Assembly: GCA_028709235.1 (NCBI GenBank)
Contig: JAQVXL010000021.1
Coordinates: 1-35,223 of the forward strand
Source: Desulfotomaculaceae bacterium
Lineage (GTDB): Bacteria; Bacillota; Desulfotomaculia; Desulfotomaculales; Pelotomaculaceae
Direction: 5' to 3'
DNA: 35,223 nucleotides
Position 1 is the stretch's first letter, and every line of letters begins with the position of its first letter. Below are positions 14,572 through 23,223 of this stretch, piece after piece. The position numbers were made by a program, and so were the translations under genes. The notes beneath the pieces were generated by a model. It was not told where the DNA came from. It did not search any database and saw only the letters and a program-made list of their open reading frames with translations.

Positions 14572-16557
14572 ATGGAAAACAGATTGAAAATCACTGATAC
14601 TACTTTGCGTGATGCCCACCAAAGCCTCTGGGCAACGAGGATGCGCAATGCTGATATGCTGCCAATTGCTGAGAAACTGGATAACATCGGGTACCATTCC
14701 CTGGAGGTGTGGGGCGGACATACTTTTGACGTGGGGTTAAGATACCTTAATGAGGATCCCTGGGAAAGGCTCCGCCAGTTGAGGAAGATCATCCGCAACA
14801 CGCCCCTGCAAATGATGATCAGGGGGCAGTCGCTGGTCGGCTATCAGCAGTATCCGGACGACGTGGTAGACGCTTATATTACTAAATCGGTGGAGAACGG
14901 TATTAGTATTATCAGAATATACGACGCCTTAAACGATATCCGCAACCTGGAGACGGCGATACACTCGGCGAAAAAAGCTGGCGCCCACGTCCAGGCCGCG
15001 ATGGTGTACACGGTAAGCCCGATTCATACCAATGAGCATTATACGGACCTGGCCCGGCAGCTCGCTGAAATGGGCGCGGATTCGATCTGTATAAAAGACA
15101 CGGCCGGCCTGTTAGCTCCGTGCCGGGCTTATGAACTAGTTAAATCACTCAAGGAAAACCATGACCTGCCTGTGCAACTGCACTGTCACTATATCGGAGG
15201 GCTGGCGGTGGGCACCTATCTCAAAGCGGCTGAAGCGGGCGTGGATGTAATTGACACGGCCACGGTGCCTCTTGCTTTCGGCGCCTCCCAGCCGCCGGTT
15301 GAGACCGTGGTGCGCGCCCTGCAGGGCTCTCCCTGGGATACGGAGCTTGATATCCACAGGCTGTTTGAGATAGCCGAGTATTTTGAAAAGATTAGAAAGG
15401 AAAAAGGTTTTAAACGGGGTGTCACAAGAATAAACGATATGCGTGTTTTTGATCACTATGTGCCGGGCGGCGCCATCGCCAACCTGGTCACCCAACTGGA
15501 AGAGCAGAAGGCTCTTTACCGTCTGGGCGAGGTGCTGGAGGAAATACCCCGGGTGAGAGAGGATCTGGGTTACCCGCCCTTAGTCACACCTACCAGCCAG
15601 ATTGTAGGGACCCAGGCCGTGCTGAACGTTTTAACGGGGGAACGTTATAAGCTGGTTCCGGGTGAAGTGCGTGACTATATCCAGGGTTATTACGGCCGGC
15701 CTCCCGCTCCGATCAACCAGGATATAGCGCGCAAGGTCCTGGGAGACCGCGCGCCTATTAACGGCAAACCTTCCGACGGGCTGGAGCCAAGAATGGAAAG
15801 GCTGAGAAATGAAATGGCCGGCCAGGTTGCCAGCGAAGAGGATCTTATTTCATACGCTTTGTTTCCCCAGGTAGCCAGGCGGTTTTTTGAATTCAGGCGT
15901 ACCGGAAAATACCAGGCGGAGCAGCCCAATAACAGGAACGAGAACCTGCCCCAATTGGGAAAAATTATACCGGCGGATCTCAAGAAAGCGCCGGTACAGG
16001 AAAAGGCCGGAGGCCCTGTAAAGGAAACAATTCCGCTGCGGCAGGCTGCAAATGAGGCGCCAGCCCCTGGTGCCGTCAAGGAGGTAGATGAAATGAATAT
16101 ATCAGACGTTAAAGAATTGATTAAATTTATAGATGATACAGATATTACTGAGGTATCCCTGGAAAGCGCCGGAATCAAACTGGCGATCAGAAAAGGTGGC
16201 TTTTCCGCTGTTGAAGCGCCGGCCCAGGGTAATGCGCCACGGGCAAATGGGCCCCACCAGGAAAAACATGTTTCTGAGAAAGTCCTGCCGGTACAGGCGC
16301 AGGATGAGTCCGGGTCCGGCCTGCAACCTGTTAAGGCGCCTATGGTCGGTACATTTTATGATGCCCCGTCACCTGAATCAGCCCCGTACGTAAAAGTGGG
16401 AGACAGGGTTAACAAAGGACAGGTTCTGTGTATTATTGAAGCAATGAAATTAATGAACGAGATAAAATCTGAATTTGATGGCGAAATTATGGAAGTGAAG
16501 GTTGAAAAAGGGCAGCCGGTAGAGTACGGCCAGGTTGTTTTCTTGATTAAAGTATAA
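14572..16557 (+). CDS. Pyruvate carboxylase transferase subunit fused to AccB
   Basis: 661 residues, ATG behind GGGAGG. Residues 1-460 are the carboxyltransferase of the OadA/PycB/5S family: D14 in TLRDAHQSLW, the carboxylated Lys K175 in CIKDTAGLL, and metal ligands H204 and H206 in LHCHYIGG. A linker (about 460-505) leads into a complete AccB. M508 begins NISDVKELIKFIDDTDI, the usual AccB N-terminal helix, followed by a Pro/Ala linker and a biotinyl domain with EAMKLMN (biotin Lys K626). With accC downstream this should form a two-subunit pyruvate carboxylase giving oxaloacetate. A strong SD and ATG at 16078-16095 mark the AccB start within the gene. A transcarboxylase role is an alternative. 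Confidence 0.92.
   Translation: MENRLKITDTTLRDAHQSLWATRMRNADMLPIAEKLDNIGYHSLEVWGGHTFDVGLRYLNEDPWERLRQLRKIIRNTPLQMMIRGQSLVGYQQYPDDVVDAYITKSVENGISIIRIYDALNDIRNLETAIHSAKKAGAHVQAAMVYTVSPIHTNEHYTDLARQLAEMGADSICIKDTAGLLAPCRAYELVKSLKENHDLPVQLHCHYIGGLAVGTYLKAAEAGVDVIDTATVPLAFGASQPPVETVVRALQGSPWDTELDIHRLFEIAEYFEKIRKEKGFKRGVTRINDMRVFDHYVPGGAIANLVTQLEEQKALYRLGEVLEEIPRVREDLGYPPLVTPTSQIVGTQAVLNVLTGERYKLVPGEVRDYIQGYYGRPPAPINQDIARKVLGDRAPINGKPSDGLEPRMERLRNEMAGQVASEEDLISYALFPQVARRFFEFRRTGKYQAEQPNNRNENLPQLGKIIPADLKKAPVQEKAGGPVKETIPLRQAANEAPAPGAVKEVDEMNISDVKELIKFIDDTDITEVSLESAGIKLAIRKGGFSAVEAPAQGNAPRANGPHQEKHVSEKVLPVQAQDESGSGLQPVKAPMVGTFYDAPSPESAPYVKVGDRVNKGQVLCIIEAMKLMNEIKSEFDGEIMEVKVEKGQPVEYGQVVFLIKV
16078..16095 (+). 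promoter_or_regulatory. accB: Internal SD and ATG at AccB boundary
   Basis: AAGGAGGT (16078-16085) lies 7 bases upstream of an in-frame ATG at 16093. Initiation here would give a 154-residue free biotin carrier protein (16093-16557), starting precisely where stand-alone AccB proteins start. The signal is at least as good as those of known genes in this window. Confidence 0.7.
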
Positions 16558-16600
16558 AGAAATCTGCAGCCAGGTTTAATCAACTTCATGGAGGGAAAAG

Positions 16601-17947
16601 ATGTTCAAAAAAATCCTGATTGCCAACCGGGGTGAAATAGCTGTCCGGATTATTAGAGCCTGCCGGGAAATGGGCATCAGCACAGTTGCCGTGTATTCTG
16701 AGGCGGATCAAGACAGCCTCCACGTGTGGTGGGCGGATGAGGCCTTCTGTATCGGACCGGCGCCATCGGCCAAAAGCTACCTGAACTTTACTAACATTAT
16801 CAGCGCCGCTATCGTCTCCGGGGCGGACGCCATTCATCCCGGCTACGGTTTTTTAGCGGAAAATGCTGATTTTTCTGAAGTATGCGCGAAATGCGGCATT
16901 ACTTTTATTGGTCCGCCCGTACCCGCCATCCAGCAGATGGGGGATAAGGCTTTAGCCAGGGAAACCATGATCCGCGCGGGTGTTCCGGTGGTGCCGGGAT
17001 CGGACGGTGTGATCCGGGATATCGAAACGGCTCTGGCAACAGCTGAAAAGATCGGATACCCGGTCATGGTCAAGGCCAGCGCAGGTGGGGGCGGCCGGGG
17101 TATGAGAATAGTGCAGAATTCCGGCGATCTGAAAAATGCTGTGATCACGGCAAAATCAGAAGCACAGGCCGCGTTTGGTAATGACGAGATGTACTTGGAA
17201 AAATATTTGGAAGAACCCCGGCATATAGAGTTTCAAGTCCTGGGGGACATGCACGGTAGTATTGTACACTTGGGTGAAAGGGACTGCTCGATCCAGAGGC
17301 GTAACCAAAAGGTGCTCGAGGAAGCGCCGTCGCTCGCCCTCACGCCTGAGCTGAGAGCGGAGATGGGTGAAACGGCACTGCGGGCGGCCAGGGCGGTTAA
17401 CTATTACAGCACCGGAACCGTTGAATTTTTATTTGATAAGAATCATAACTTTTATTTTATGGAGATGAACACCAGGATCCAGGTGGAGCACCCGGTTACC
17501 GAACTGGTCACCGGTATTGACCTGATTAAAGAGCAGATACGTGTTGCCGCAGGTGAAAAGCTGGGGTTTAAACAGGAGGATGTCTCAATAAAAGGCCATG
17601 CTATCGAGTGCCGGATCAACACTGAAGACCCAAGTAATAATTTCAGACCATGTTCAGGTAAAATTGACACTTATATACCGCCCGGCGGGCCTGGGGTCAG
17701 GGTAGACAGCGTTGTCTACGCCGGATATACAATACCTCCTTACTATGACTCCCTGATCGGCAAACTGCTTGTTTGGGGCCAGGACAGAGAGGAAGCCATC
17801 GCCCGCATGCAGCGGTCGCTGCAGGAGTTTGTGATCAAGGGTATCCCGACTACCATACCCTTTCACCAGCAGGTTTTAAAGAATGCTTTTTTTCAGCGGG
17901 GTGACATTTACACAAATTTTATTCAGCGGCGTATTCTTGGTGAATAG
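16601..17947 (+). CDS. accC: Biotin carboxylase subunit AccC
   Basis: 448 residues, ATG behind GGAGGG. It carboxylates biotin on the carrier domain using ATP and bicarbonate. The N-terminal [20 protein letters not shown], the ATP-grasp glycine loop [37 protein letters not shown] and the catalytic [14 protein letters not shown] are all present, and the C-terminal domain is complete. It starts 43 bases after the fused gene. As the only biotin carboxylase in the window it may serve both pyruvate carboxylase and acetyl-CoA carboxylase. Confidence 0.96.
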   Translation: MFKKILIANRGEIAVRIIRACREMGISTVAVYSEADQDSLHVWWADEAFCIGPAPSAKSYLNFTNIISAAIVSGADAIHPGYGFLAENADFSEVCAKCGITFIGPPVPAIQQMGDKALARETMIRAGVPVVPGSDGVIRDIETALATAEKIGYPVMVKASAGGGGRGMRIVQNSGDLKNAVITAKSEAQAAFGNDEMYLEKYLEEPRHIEFQVLGDMHGSIVHLGERDCSIQRRNQKVLEEAPSLALTPELRAEMGETALRAARAVNYYSTGTVEFLFDKNHNFYFMEMNTRIQVEHPVTELVTGIDLIKEQIRVAAGEKLGFKQEDVSIKGHAIECRINTEDPSNNFRPCSGKIDTYIPPGGPGVRVDSVVYAGYTIPPYYDSLIGKLLVWGQDREEAIARMQRSLQEFVIKGIPTTIPFHQQVLKNAFFQRGDIYTNFIQRRILGE

Positions 17948-17965
17948 AAGTAAAAATGTTTACGT

Positions 17966-17994
17966 TTGCGTTAATTTACCATATTTGCTATAAT
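17966..17994 (+). promoter_or_regulatory. SigA-type promoter candidate for asp23 cluster
   Basis: TTGCGT (17966-17971), 17-base spacer, TATAAT (17989-17994), about 115 bases upstream of the Asp23 gene. AATTTACCATA occurs twice (17973 and 18004), flanking the -10, and could be a binding site. Confidence 0.5.
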
Positions 17995-18109
17995 GAATGT
18001 GCTAAATTTACCATAGCATTTACATTAAACCATCAATTCTCAGAAACAAAAGGTTGAAAATTATAGTAGAAGTCATATTTGAACTATATCTCTTGATGGA
18101 GGTGTTGAA

Positions 18110-18508
18110 TTGGATCTTAGCGAAATTGCCAGTGAAGAGCAGACAAGTCTGGGTACGATCAGGATCGCCGATGATGTGGTAAAAGTAATTGCCGGGTTGG
18201 CCGCCATCGAAATAAAAGGAGTGGCCGGTATGAGCGGCGGTTTGGCGGGCGGTATCGTTGAAATGCTTGGCAGGAAAAACCTGGCCAAGGGTATTAAGGT
18301 TGAAGTAGGGGAGAAAGAAGCGGCTATAGATCTTTCTGTGATCATAGACTATGGGGTCCGTATCCCTGATATTGCCGCCCAGATCCAGGAAAGTGTAAAA
18401 AATGCGGTTGAGCGGATGACCGGGTTGACTGTTGTCGAGGCTAATGTTAATGTCCAGGGAGTTGCTTTTGCTTCAGAGTTAAAGGAAGAAGAGCACAGGG
18501 TTAGATAA
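18110..18508 (+). CDS. Asp23/Gls24 family protein (YqhY-like)
   Basis: 132 residues, TTG start behind GGAGGTG. It shows the Asp23 alpha/beta pattern: GTIRIADDVVKVIAGLAAIE, IKGVAGMSGGLAGGI, then DLSVIIDYGVRIPDIAAQIQ and the C-terminal MTGLTVVEANVNVQGV. In Bacillus subtilis the homologue YqhY lies beside accB-accC and loss of it affects acetyl-CoA carboxylase control. Here it is in the same place, directly after accC, and is followed by its likely membrane anchor AmaP. Confidence 0.92.
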   Translation: MDLSEIASEEQTSLGTIRIADDVVKVIAGLAAIEIKGVAGMSGGLAGGIVEMLGRKNLAKGIKVEVGEKEAAIDLSVIIDYGVRIPDIAAQIQESVKNAVERMTGLTVVEANVNVQGVAFASELKEEEHRVR

Positions 18509-18518
18509 TGCCGGAATC

Positions 18519-18546
18519 AACCCCCTTACGAGGGGGTTAATTTTTA
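18519..18546 (+). terminator. Hairpin between asp23 and amaP
   Basis: AACCCCC (18519-18525), loop TTACGA, GGGGGTT (18532-18538), then AATTTTT. The left arm can instead pair with the amaP SD at 18545-18553, so this may control amaP rather than simply end transcription. Confidence 0.6.
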
Positions 18547-18560
18547 AGGGGGTCTGCCGG

Positions 18561-19097
18561 GTGAACCTTTTTGATCGTGTTCTATTAACAGCATATTCTT
18601 TGTTTATGACCTTGTTGTTTATCCTTTTTTCAGCGGTTATGCTTGGCTGGACAGTTCCTCTGGCCCTGCTGAGGGATGTTTTTTATCCCGGCCGGCCGGA
18701 GGTTTTCTGGCCACTGATGGCTGTGATCATATTAATTGGGACCAGGCTGTTCTGGACAAGCATTTACAGGCCTCAAAAGAAATCTCATCACGTGGTGCTG
18801 GCGGAAAACGCTCTGGGCCAGGTGAATTTGTCTGTCAGTGCTGTGGAAGATCTGGCGAACAAAGTAGCAGGGAAGATCCACGGGGTCAAGGAAGTCAGCT
18901 CGCGGATGGTCGGGGTACCCCAGGGTGTGGGTTTAAAGGTGCAGGCTTCAGTAACACCGGATATCAATGTGCCGGACGCTTCGGCAGAAATCCAAGACAT
19001 GATTAAAGAAAAATTATTTGAGATTACAGGGCTGCAGGTAAGCAGTGTGGAAATACATATTCAAAGCATCTCTGTGAAAAAGCCGAGAGTTGAGTAA
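18561..19097 (+). CDS. amaP: Alkaline shock membrane anchor protein AmaP
   Basis: 178 residues, GTG behind AAGGGGG. Two N-terminal membrane helices (SLFMTLLFILFSAVMLGW and FWPLMAVIILIGTRLFW) are followed by an Asp23-fold-like cytoplasmic domain from LGQVNLSVSAVEDLANKVAG to GLQVSSVEIHIQSISV. AmaP tethers Asp23-type proteins to the membrane. The Asp23-AmaP-DUF2273 trio is a conserved envelope-stress module in Firmicutes. Confidence 0.9.
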   Translation: MNLFDRVLLTAYSLFMTLLFILFSAVMLGWTVPLALLRDVFYPGRPEVFWPLMAVIILIGTRLFWTSIYRPQKKSHHVVLAENALGQVNLSVSAVEDLANKVAGKIHGVKEVSSRMVGVPQGVGLKVQASVTPDINVPDASAEIQDMIKEKLFEITGLQVSSVEIHIQSISVKKPRVE

Positions 19098-19120
19098 ACT
19101 TGAAGGAAAGGGCTGATTAA

Positions 19121-19336
19121 ATGGGTATGTTTCAGGATTTTATCGAAAAACACCCGGGAAAGATCATTGGCATCCTGCTGGGACTGGTCTTTGGCTGGTT
19201 TGCCATTACATACGGTTTGTTTAAAGCGCTTTTCGTTGCGGTCTGTATTGTTGCCGGCTATTATATCGGCAAGAGGTTGGATGATAAAGTAGATTTCAAG
19301 ACGATGTACGAGAAATTATTCGGGGATCGCCAGTAA
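19121..19336 (+). CDS. DUF2273 small membrane protein
   Basis: 71 residues, ATG 23 bases after amaP, with AAGGAAAGGG as SD. Two adjacent membrane helices (IIGILLGLVFGWFAITYGLF and ALFVAVCIVAGYYIGKRL) and a charged tail, KVDFKTMYEKLFGDRQ. The EKHPGKIIGILLGL start is characteristic of DUF2273, which accompanies Asp23 and AmaP. Molecular role unknown. Confidence 0.9.
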   Translation: MGMFQDFIEKHPGKIIGILLGLVFGWFAITYGLFKALFVAVCIVAGYYIGKRLDDKVDFKTMYEKLFGDRQ

Positions 19337-19402
19337 AAAAATGCGTATCAGGGAATGCTACAATGATAGTTTATTAATTTTAGCTGACCGCCAGGAGGTA
19401 CC

Positions 19403-19879
19403 ATGAGCAGGAGACAGGCCAGGAAAAGAGCGCTCCAGGTTTTATTCCAAGTTGATATCGGCGGCGCCGACCCTGGAGAAGCGATGGATTATCTGGATCA
19501 TCTGGATGACGAAGAATTTGGTAAAATGACAGACAAAGAAGACTTTGCCGGGAAACTTGTTTATGGTGTACTGGCCAATTCAGCTTTTATTGACCGGGTT
19601 ATCGCAGTTGTCAGTAAAGACTGGAGACTGGAGAGAATGGCCAATGTGGACCGGAATTTAATGCGGCTGGCGCTATACGAGGTGTTTTTTTGTGACGACA
19701 TACCGAACAATGTCTCAGTAAACGAAGCTATTGACCTGGGAAAAATATTTGGTGGGCCTGATTCGGGTAAGTTTATAAACGGTATCCTGGGCAAAGTGAT
19801 CGAAAATATTGAGGAATACACTCCGGAGAAGGTTTTAAACAGCAATATGCCGCCTGACGGCAGTCTAGCTTTAGATTAA
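19403..19879 (+). CDS. nusB: Transcription antitermination factor NusB
   Basis: 158 residues, ATG behind AGGAGGT. All-helical RNA-binding protein that with NusE (S10) binds boxA RNA in rRNA transcripts. Visible signatures: SRRQARKRALQVLFQVDI at the start, WRLERMANVDRNLMRLALYE and NVSVNEAIDLGKIFGGPDSG, KFINGILGKV. Length is typical. A hairpin with a T-run at 19976-19995 follows it. Confidence 0.96.
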   Translation: MSRRQARKRALQVLFQVDIGGADPGEAMDYLDHLDDEEFGKMTDKEDFAGKLVYGVLANSAFIDRVIAVVSKDWRLERMANVDRNLMRLALYEVFFCDDIPNNVSVNEAIDLGKIFGGPDSGKFINGILGKVIENIEEYTPEKVLNSNMPPDGSLALD

Positions 19880-19975
19880 GGATCCGGGGCATGTTCCCGG
19901 CTGTAATAGCGGAATAAATATCGCCCTGTAGAAATATCTGGACAACCACGTCCCATCAGACTTGCGTCTAATTGG

Positions 19976-19995
19976 CCACCTGACGGTGGTTTTTT
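19976..19995 (+). terminator. Terminator between nusB and xseA
   Basis: CCACC (19976-19980), loop TGAC, GGTGG (19985-19989), then six T residues. An upstream AACCAC at 19944-19949 can pair with the same right arm, giving an alternative fold. The rest of the 19880-20145 gap shows no gene. Confidence 0.65.
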
Positions 19996-20145
19996 CAATT
20001 CAGGTATAAATATCCCGTACCAGAGCTTTAAACACCATTGGGGAATGCAGGAGGATTTAATAATCCATTTATAGAATAGTTATGCCATAATCCGGTTTGT
20101 ATATTTGCAAAAGCGGGGATTATGATGCCAGAAGGAGATAATTCA

Positions 20146-21348
20146 TTGCGTATACTGACAGTGAGGGAATTAACCCAGCATATTAAAAACATAATTGACA
20201 ATGACTATCTTCTGGCCAATGTTTGGGTTAAAGGTGAGATATCTAATTTTAAGGCCGCCTCCTCAGGACATTTGTATTTTACTTTGAAAGATAACACCAG
20301 CACCCTGAAGGTAGTTATGTTTCGTTCAAAGAGCCGGTCCTTAGTCTTTCGTCCGAATAACGGCATGGCTGTCATAGTGCGTGGTTACATTTCCGTTTAT
20401 GAGCGTGACGGGGCGTACCAGTTATATGCCGGGGAAATTCAGCCTGACGGGACAGGCGCCCTGCACCTGGCCTTTGAACAGCTGAAAGAAAGACTTCAGG
20501 CCGAAGGGCTTTTCGACCCAAAACATAAGAAACCTCTGCCTCTGTTGCCGCGCCGGATTGGGATTGTTACTTCGCTAACAGGGGCGGCAGTGAGGGACAT
20601 TGTGGAAATAATCAGGCGCCGCTGGTCCGGGCTGCAGATCATCCTGGCGCCCGTCCTGGTCCAGGGTGAAGGCGCACCCCCGGACATCGCCCGGGGCATC
20701 CATCTGTTAAACAGGTGGGGCGGTGTGGACTTGATTATTACCGGTCGGGGCGGAGGTTCCCTGGAAGAGCTCTGGGCTTTTAATACCGAAATTGTAGCGC
20801 GCAGCATATACAACTCAACGATACCGGTTATATCTGCAGTGGGTCACGAAACTGACTTTACTATTGCTGATTTTGTTGCAGACGCGCGGGCTGCGACTCC
20901 TTCCGCGGCCGCTGAAATGGCTGTGCCGGATAAAAGGGACATGGATCGCTACATCAAGGCTTTAAACAGCCGCCTGTACAGCGCTATGCATGAAAAAACA
21001 GCAGGATACAAGCAGCGGCTCAACGCCTGTCTCACCGGTCGTGTTTTTACCAGGCCGGTGGATGTCATCTGCGGAACCAGGCAGCAGTCCCTGGATTTTT
21101 TGAGCCACCGTCTGGTCCAGGTCATTACTAGCCTGGCCGGAAAGGAAGAAAAACGGCTGGCCGTACTGGCGGGGCGGCTGCAGGCGTTAAGCCCACTGGC
21201 CACTCTGGCCAGGGGGTACAGCATTTGTACCACCCCTGATGGTAAACACGTGATCAGTGAAGCCGACACTGTTGAAATAGGAGAGAGGCTGGCTGTGCGG
21301 CTGCAAAAGGGAATATTGGACTGCATCGTAGAGGGAAAGAACAGCTAG
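20146..21348 (+). CDS. xseA: Exodeoxyribonuclease VII large subunit
   Basis: 400 residues from TTG at 20146, chosen because AGGAGA at 20133-20138 is well spaced and the protein then opens RILTVRELTQHIK, the family start; ATGs at 20122 and 20125 add eight or seven residues with a poorer SD. The N-terminal OB-fold has WVKGEISNFKAASSGHLYFT. The catalytic domain has PRRIGIVTSLTGAAVRDI, LIITGRGGGSLEELWAFN and PVISAVGHETDFTIADF. A long helical region and the C-terminal LARGYSI motif follow. Degrades single-stranded DNA together with XseB, which lies three genes downstream. Confidence 0.96.
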   Translation: MRILTVRELTQHIKNIIDNDYLLANVWVKGEISNFKAASSGHLYFTLKDNTSTLKVVMFRSKSRSLVFRPNNGMAVIVRGYISVYERDGAYQLYAGEIQPDGTGALHLAFEQLKERLQAEGLFDPKHKKPLPLLPRRIGIVTSLTGAAVRDIVEIIRRRWSGLQIILAPVLVQGEGAPPDIARGIHLLNRWGGVDLIITGRGGGSLEELWAFNTEIVARSIYNSTIPVISAVGHETDFTIADFVADARAATPSAAAEMAVPDKRDMDRYIKALNSRLYSAMHEKTAGYKQRLNACLTGRVFTRPVDVICGTRQQSLDFLSHRLVQVITSLAGKEEKRLAVLAGRLQALSPLATLARGYSICTTPDGKHVISEADTVEIGERLAVRLQKGILDCIVEGKNS

Positions 21349-21373
21349 AAATTCAGAAAAAGGGGAAGAAAGA

Positions 21374-22240
21374 ATGGCAACCATCATTGAAGGAAAAAAG
21401 GTCGCGGCATCTATCAGGGAGGAAGTCAAAGGGGCGGTAGCCAGGCTGCGGGATAGCGGTGTCAATCCCAAACTGGCTGTTGTCCTGGTGGGAGAAGACC
21501 CGGCCTCTGTGCTATATTCCCGCTCTATTGAAAAATCATGCGGCGCTGCCGCGGTTGAATATGAATTGTTCGCTATGCCTGAGAAATCCTCTGAAGAAGA
21601 TGTTATAGCTCTTCTCGAGAGACTAAATGCAGATGACAGCATCCACGGGATCATGATCGAGCTGCCTCTGCCCCCGGGAATGAACAAACAAAAAGTGCTG
21701 CAGGCGGTTTCTCCTTTGAAGGACGTAGACGGCGTCCATCCTGTCAACAAGGGATACATACTGAGTAACGGCGAAGGACTTTTTCCCACCACGCCCCAAA
21801 GCTGCATCGAAATAATGGTGCGCAACGGAATTGAAATCAGCGGTAAACACGCTGTCCTGGTGGGCCGCGGCGAAACTGTCGGCAAGCCTCTCATCTTTAT
21901 GATGCTCAACCAGAACGCTACTGTCACTGTCTGCCATACTAGAACTAGAGACCTGCCTGGTCACACCCGTCAGGCCGATATCCTGATCTCGGCCGTGGGG
22001 AAAGCCGGATTTATTACCGCCGACATGATTAAACCCGGCGCCGTCGTTGTCGACGCGGGTATAAACAGCGCCCCCGGTGGAGGTATCTGCGGTGATGTAG
22101 ACTTCGTAAATGCGGAAAAGGTAGCCGGGGCGATTTCGCCGGTGCCCGGCGGTGTGGGCAGCATTACCACAAGTTTGATTCTGAAAAATGTCATTAAAGC
22201 CATTGCCTTACAGCAAAATGAAAATGAAGGTGGCAAGTAA
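21374..22240 (+). CDS. folD: FolD-type methylene-THF dehydrogenase, divergent signatures
   Basis: 288 residues, ATG behind AAGGGGAAGAAAG. FolD interconverts methylene-, methenyl- and formyl-tetrahydrofolate. The fold and NADP site are intact (VLVGRGETVGKPLIFMML), as are Y48 and the catalytic-site K54 in LYSRSIEK and the Asp of DVDGVHPVNKG. Several invariant positions differ: the Gln of the QLPLP motif is Glu (E96 in IELPLP), PCTP reads PTTP, GRS reads GRG, and the C-terminal PGGVGPMT reads PGGVGSIT. The gene is separated from fchA by 1 base, suggesting a split of dehydrogenase and cyclohydrolase duties. Confidence 0.9.
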   Translation: MATIIEGKKVAASIREEVKGAVARLRDSGVNPKLAVVLVGEDPASVLYSRSIEKSCGAAAVEYELFAMPEKSSEEDVIALLERLNADDSIHGIMIELPLPPGMNKQKVLQAVSPLKDVDGVHPVNKGYILSNGEGLFPTTPQSCIEIMVRNGIEISGKHAVLVGRGETVGKPLIFMMLNQNATVTVCHTRTRDLPGHTRQADILISAVGKAGFITADMIKPGAVVVDAGINSAPGGGICGDVDFVNAEKVAGAISPVPGGVGSITTSLILKNVIKAIALQQNENEGGK

Positions 22241-22241
22241 A

Positions 22242-22877
22242 GTGGGTACGCTTTATGATCAAAGTTTACGTGAAATAATCAAGCTCTCGTCTTCTAAATC
22301 GCCGACACCCGGCGGCGGCAGTATTTCCGCGATTGCAGCGGTTCTTGGCCTGGCCATGACCGCGATGGTCTGTAACTTAACCATCGGCAAAGATAAATAT
22401 AAAGATGTTGAGTCCCTGGTTACCGGATATCTGGCCACAGCCGAAGGCTTAACCGAGAAGCTGATGGAATTGACAGAGAATGATATTAAAATATTTAATA
22501 AATTAATGTCGGCTTACCGTAGGCCCAGGGTTGCGGAGGAGGAGAAGGAGGCGCGGGAAAACGCTGTCCAGGAAGCCCTTAAAGGCGCCACAGAGATTCC
22601 TATGGAAATGGCCCGGGTTTGTCTGCAGGCGCTGCAGGTGACCTGTAGATTATCAGGGATAGGCAATAAAGCGGCCATTAGCGACGCCGGAGTTGCTGCT
22701 GTGATGATTGAGGCGGCTCTGAACGGAGCCCTTCTAAATGTGGACATAAACACTCCGATAATTAAGGACCGGAATTATACAGACCGGATCCTGGCGGAAA
22801 AAGAAAATATGCTGAAAGAAGCCGGGAAGCTTAAAAGCCAGGCCCTGGCTGTGGTACGGGAAAGGATTGGCGGGTAA
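22242..22877 (+). CDS. fchA: Cyclodeaminase/cyclohydrolase family protein (FchA-like)
   Basis: 211 residues from GTG at 22242, supported by GAAGGTGG upstream and the usual ~210-residue length; ATGs at 22188, 22218 and 22224 lie within folD. The N-terminal SSSKSPTPGGGSISAIAAVL is the folate-binding signature of the formiminotransferase-cyclodeaminase family, and the rest is all-helical with GNKAAISDAGVAAVMIEAAL. In acetogens and other Clostridia such proteins act as methenyl-THF cyclohydrolases. Its tight link with folD supports that role. Confidence 0.9.
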   Translation: MGTLYDQSLREIIKLSSSKSPTPGGGSISAIAAVLGLAMTAMVCNLTIGKDKYKDVESLVTGYLATAEGLTEKLMELTENDIKIFNKLMSAYRRPRVAEEEKEARENAVQEALKGATEIPMEMARVCLQALQVTCRLSGIGNKAAISDAGVAAVMIEAALNGALLNVDINTPIIKDRNYTDRILAEKENMLKEAGKLKSQALAVVRERIGG

Positions 22878-22953
22878 CCTGAATACCACATTTTGTATTT
22901 AAAACATAAATGTTTTTAGGTATAATGAAAAAAACATTGTTTGGAGGACGGCT

Positions 22954-23223
22954 ATGGCTGAAGAAGGTAAAGTCCTCAGTTTTGATGAGGCCATTTCACG
23001 ATTGGAGGCAGTTGTACGGGAGTTAGAAGGTGGCGGTCTCCCTCTCGAGAAAGCGTTAGAGTTGTTTGCCGAGGGTATTGAGCTATCCCGTATATGCAGC
23101 CGGAATCTCCAAGCTGCTGAGCAGCGTATAGCAATCCTTACCAGGGATGACAGCGGTGAGTTATCTTTAAAAGATATTGATTCTCTGCCAGCTGCATTGG
23201 AAGGAAACGGTTGTGGACTTTAA
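22954..23223 (+). CDS. xseB: Exodeoxyribonuclease VII small subunit
   Basis: 89 residues, ATG behind TTGGAGGA. Short helical hairpin protein with the family pattern [20 protein letters not shown] followed by [17 protein letters not shown]. It pairs with XseA; the folD-fchA pair separates the two subunit genes. The C-terminal tail is slightly longer than usual, and the ispA start codon lies within its last codons. A TATAAT at 22921-22926 upstream could be part of a weak promoter. Confidence 0.93.
   Translation: MAEEGKVLSFDEAISRLEAVVRELEGGGLPLEKALELFAEGIELSRICSRNLQAAEQRIAILTRDDSGELSLKDIDSLPAALEGNGCGL

Noticed and set aside
19880-20145. Riboswitch in the nusB-xseA gap
   Set aside because: Only a short terminator-like hairpin and one alternative arm are visible; no recognisable aptamer core.
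21187-21927. 246-residue minus-strand frame over xseA/folD
   Set aside because: Antisense shadow of two conserved genes; no family resemblance.
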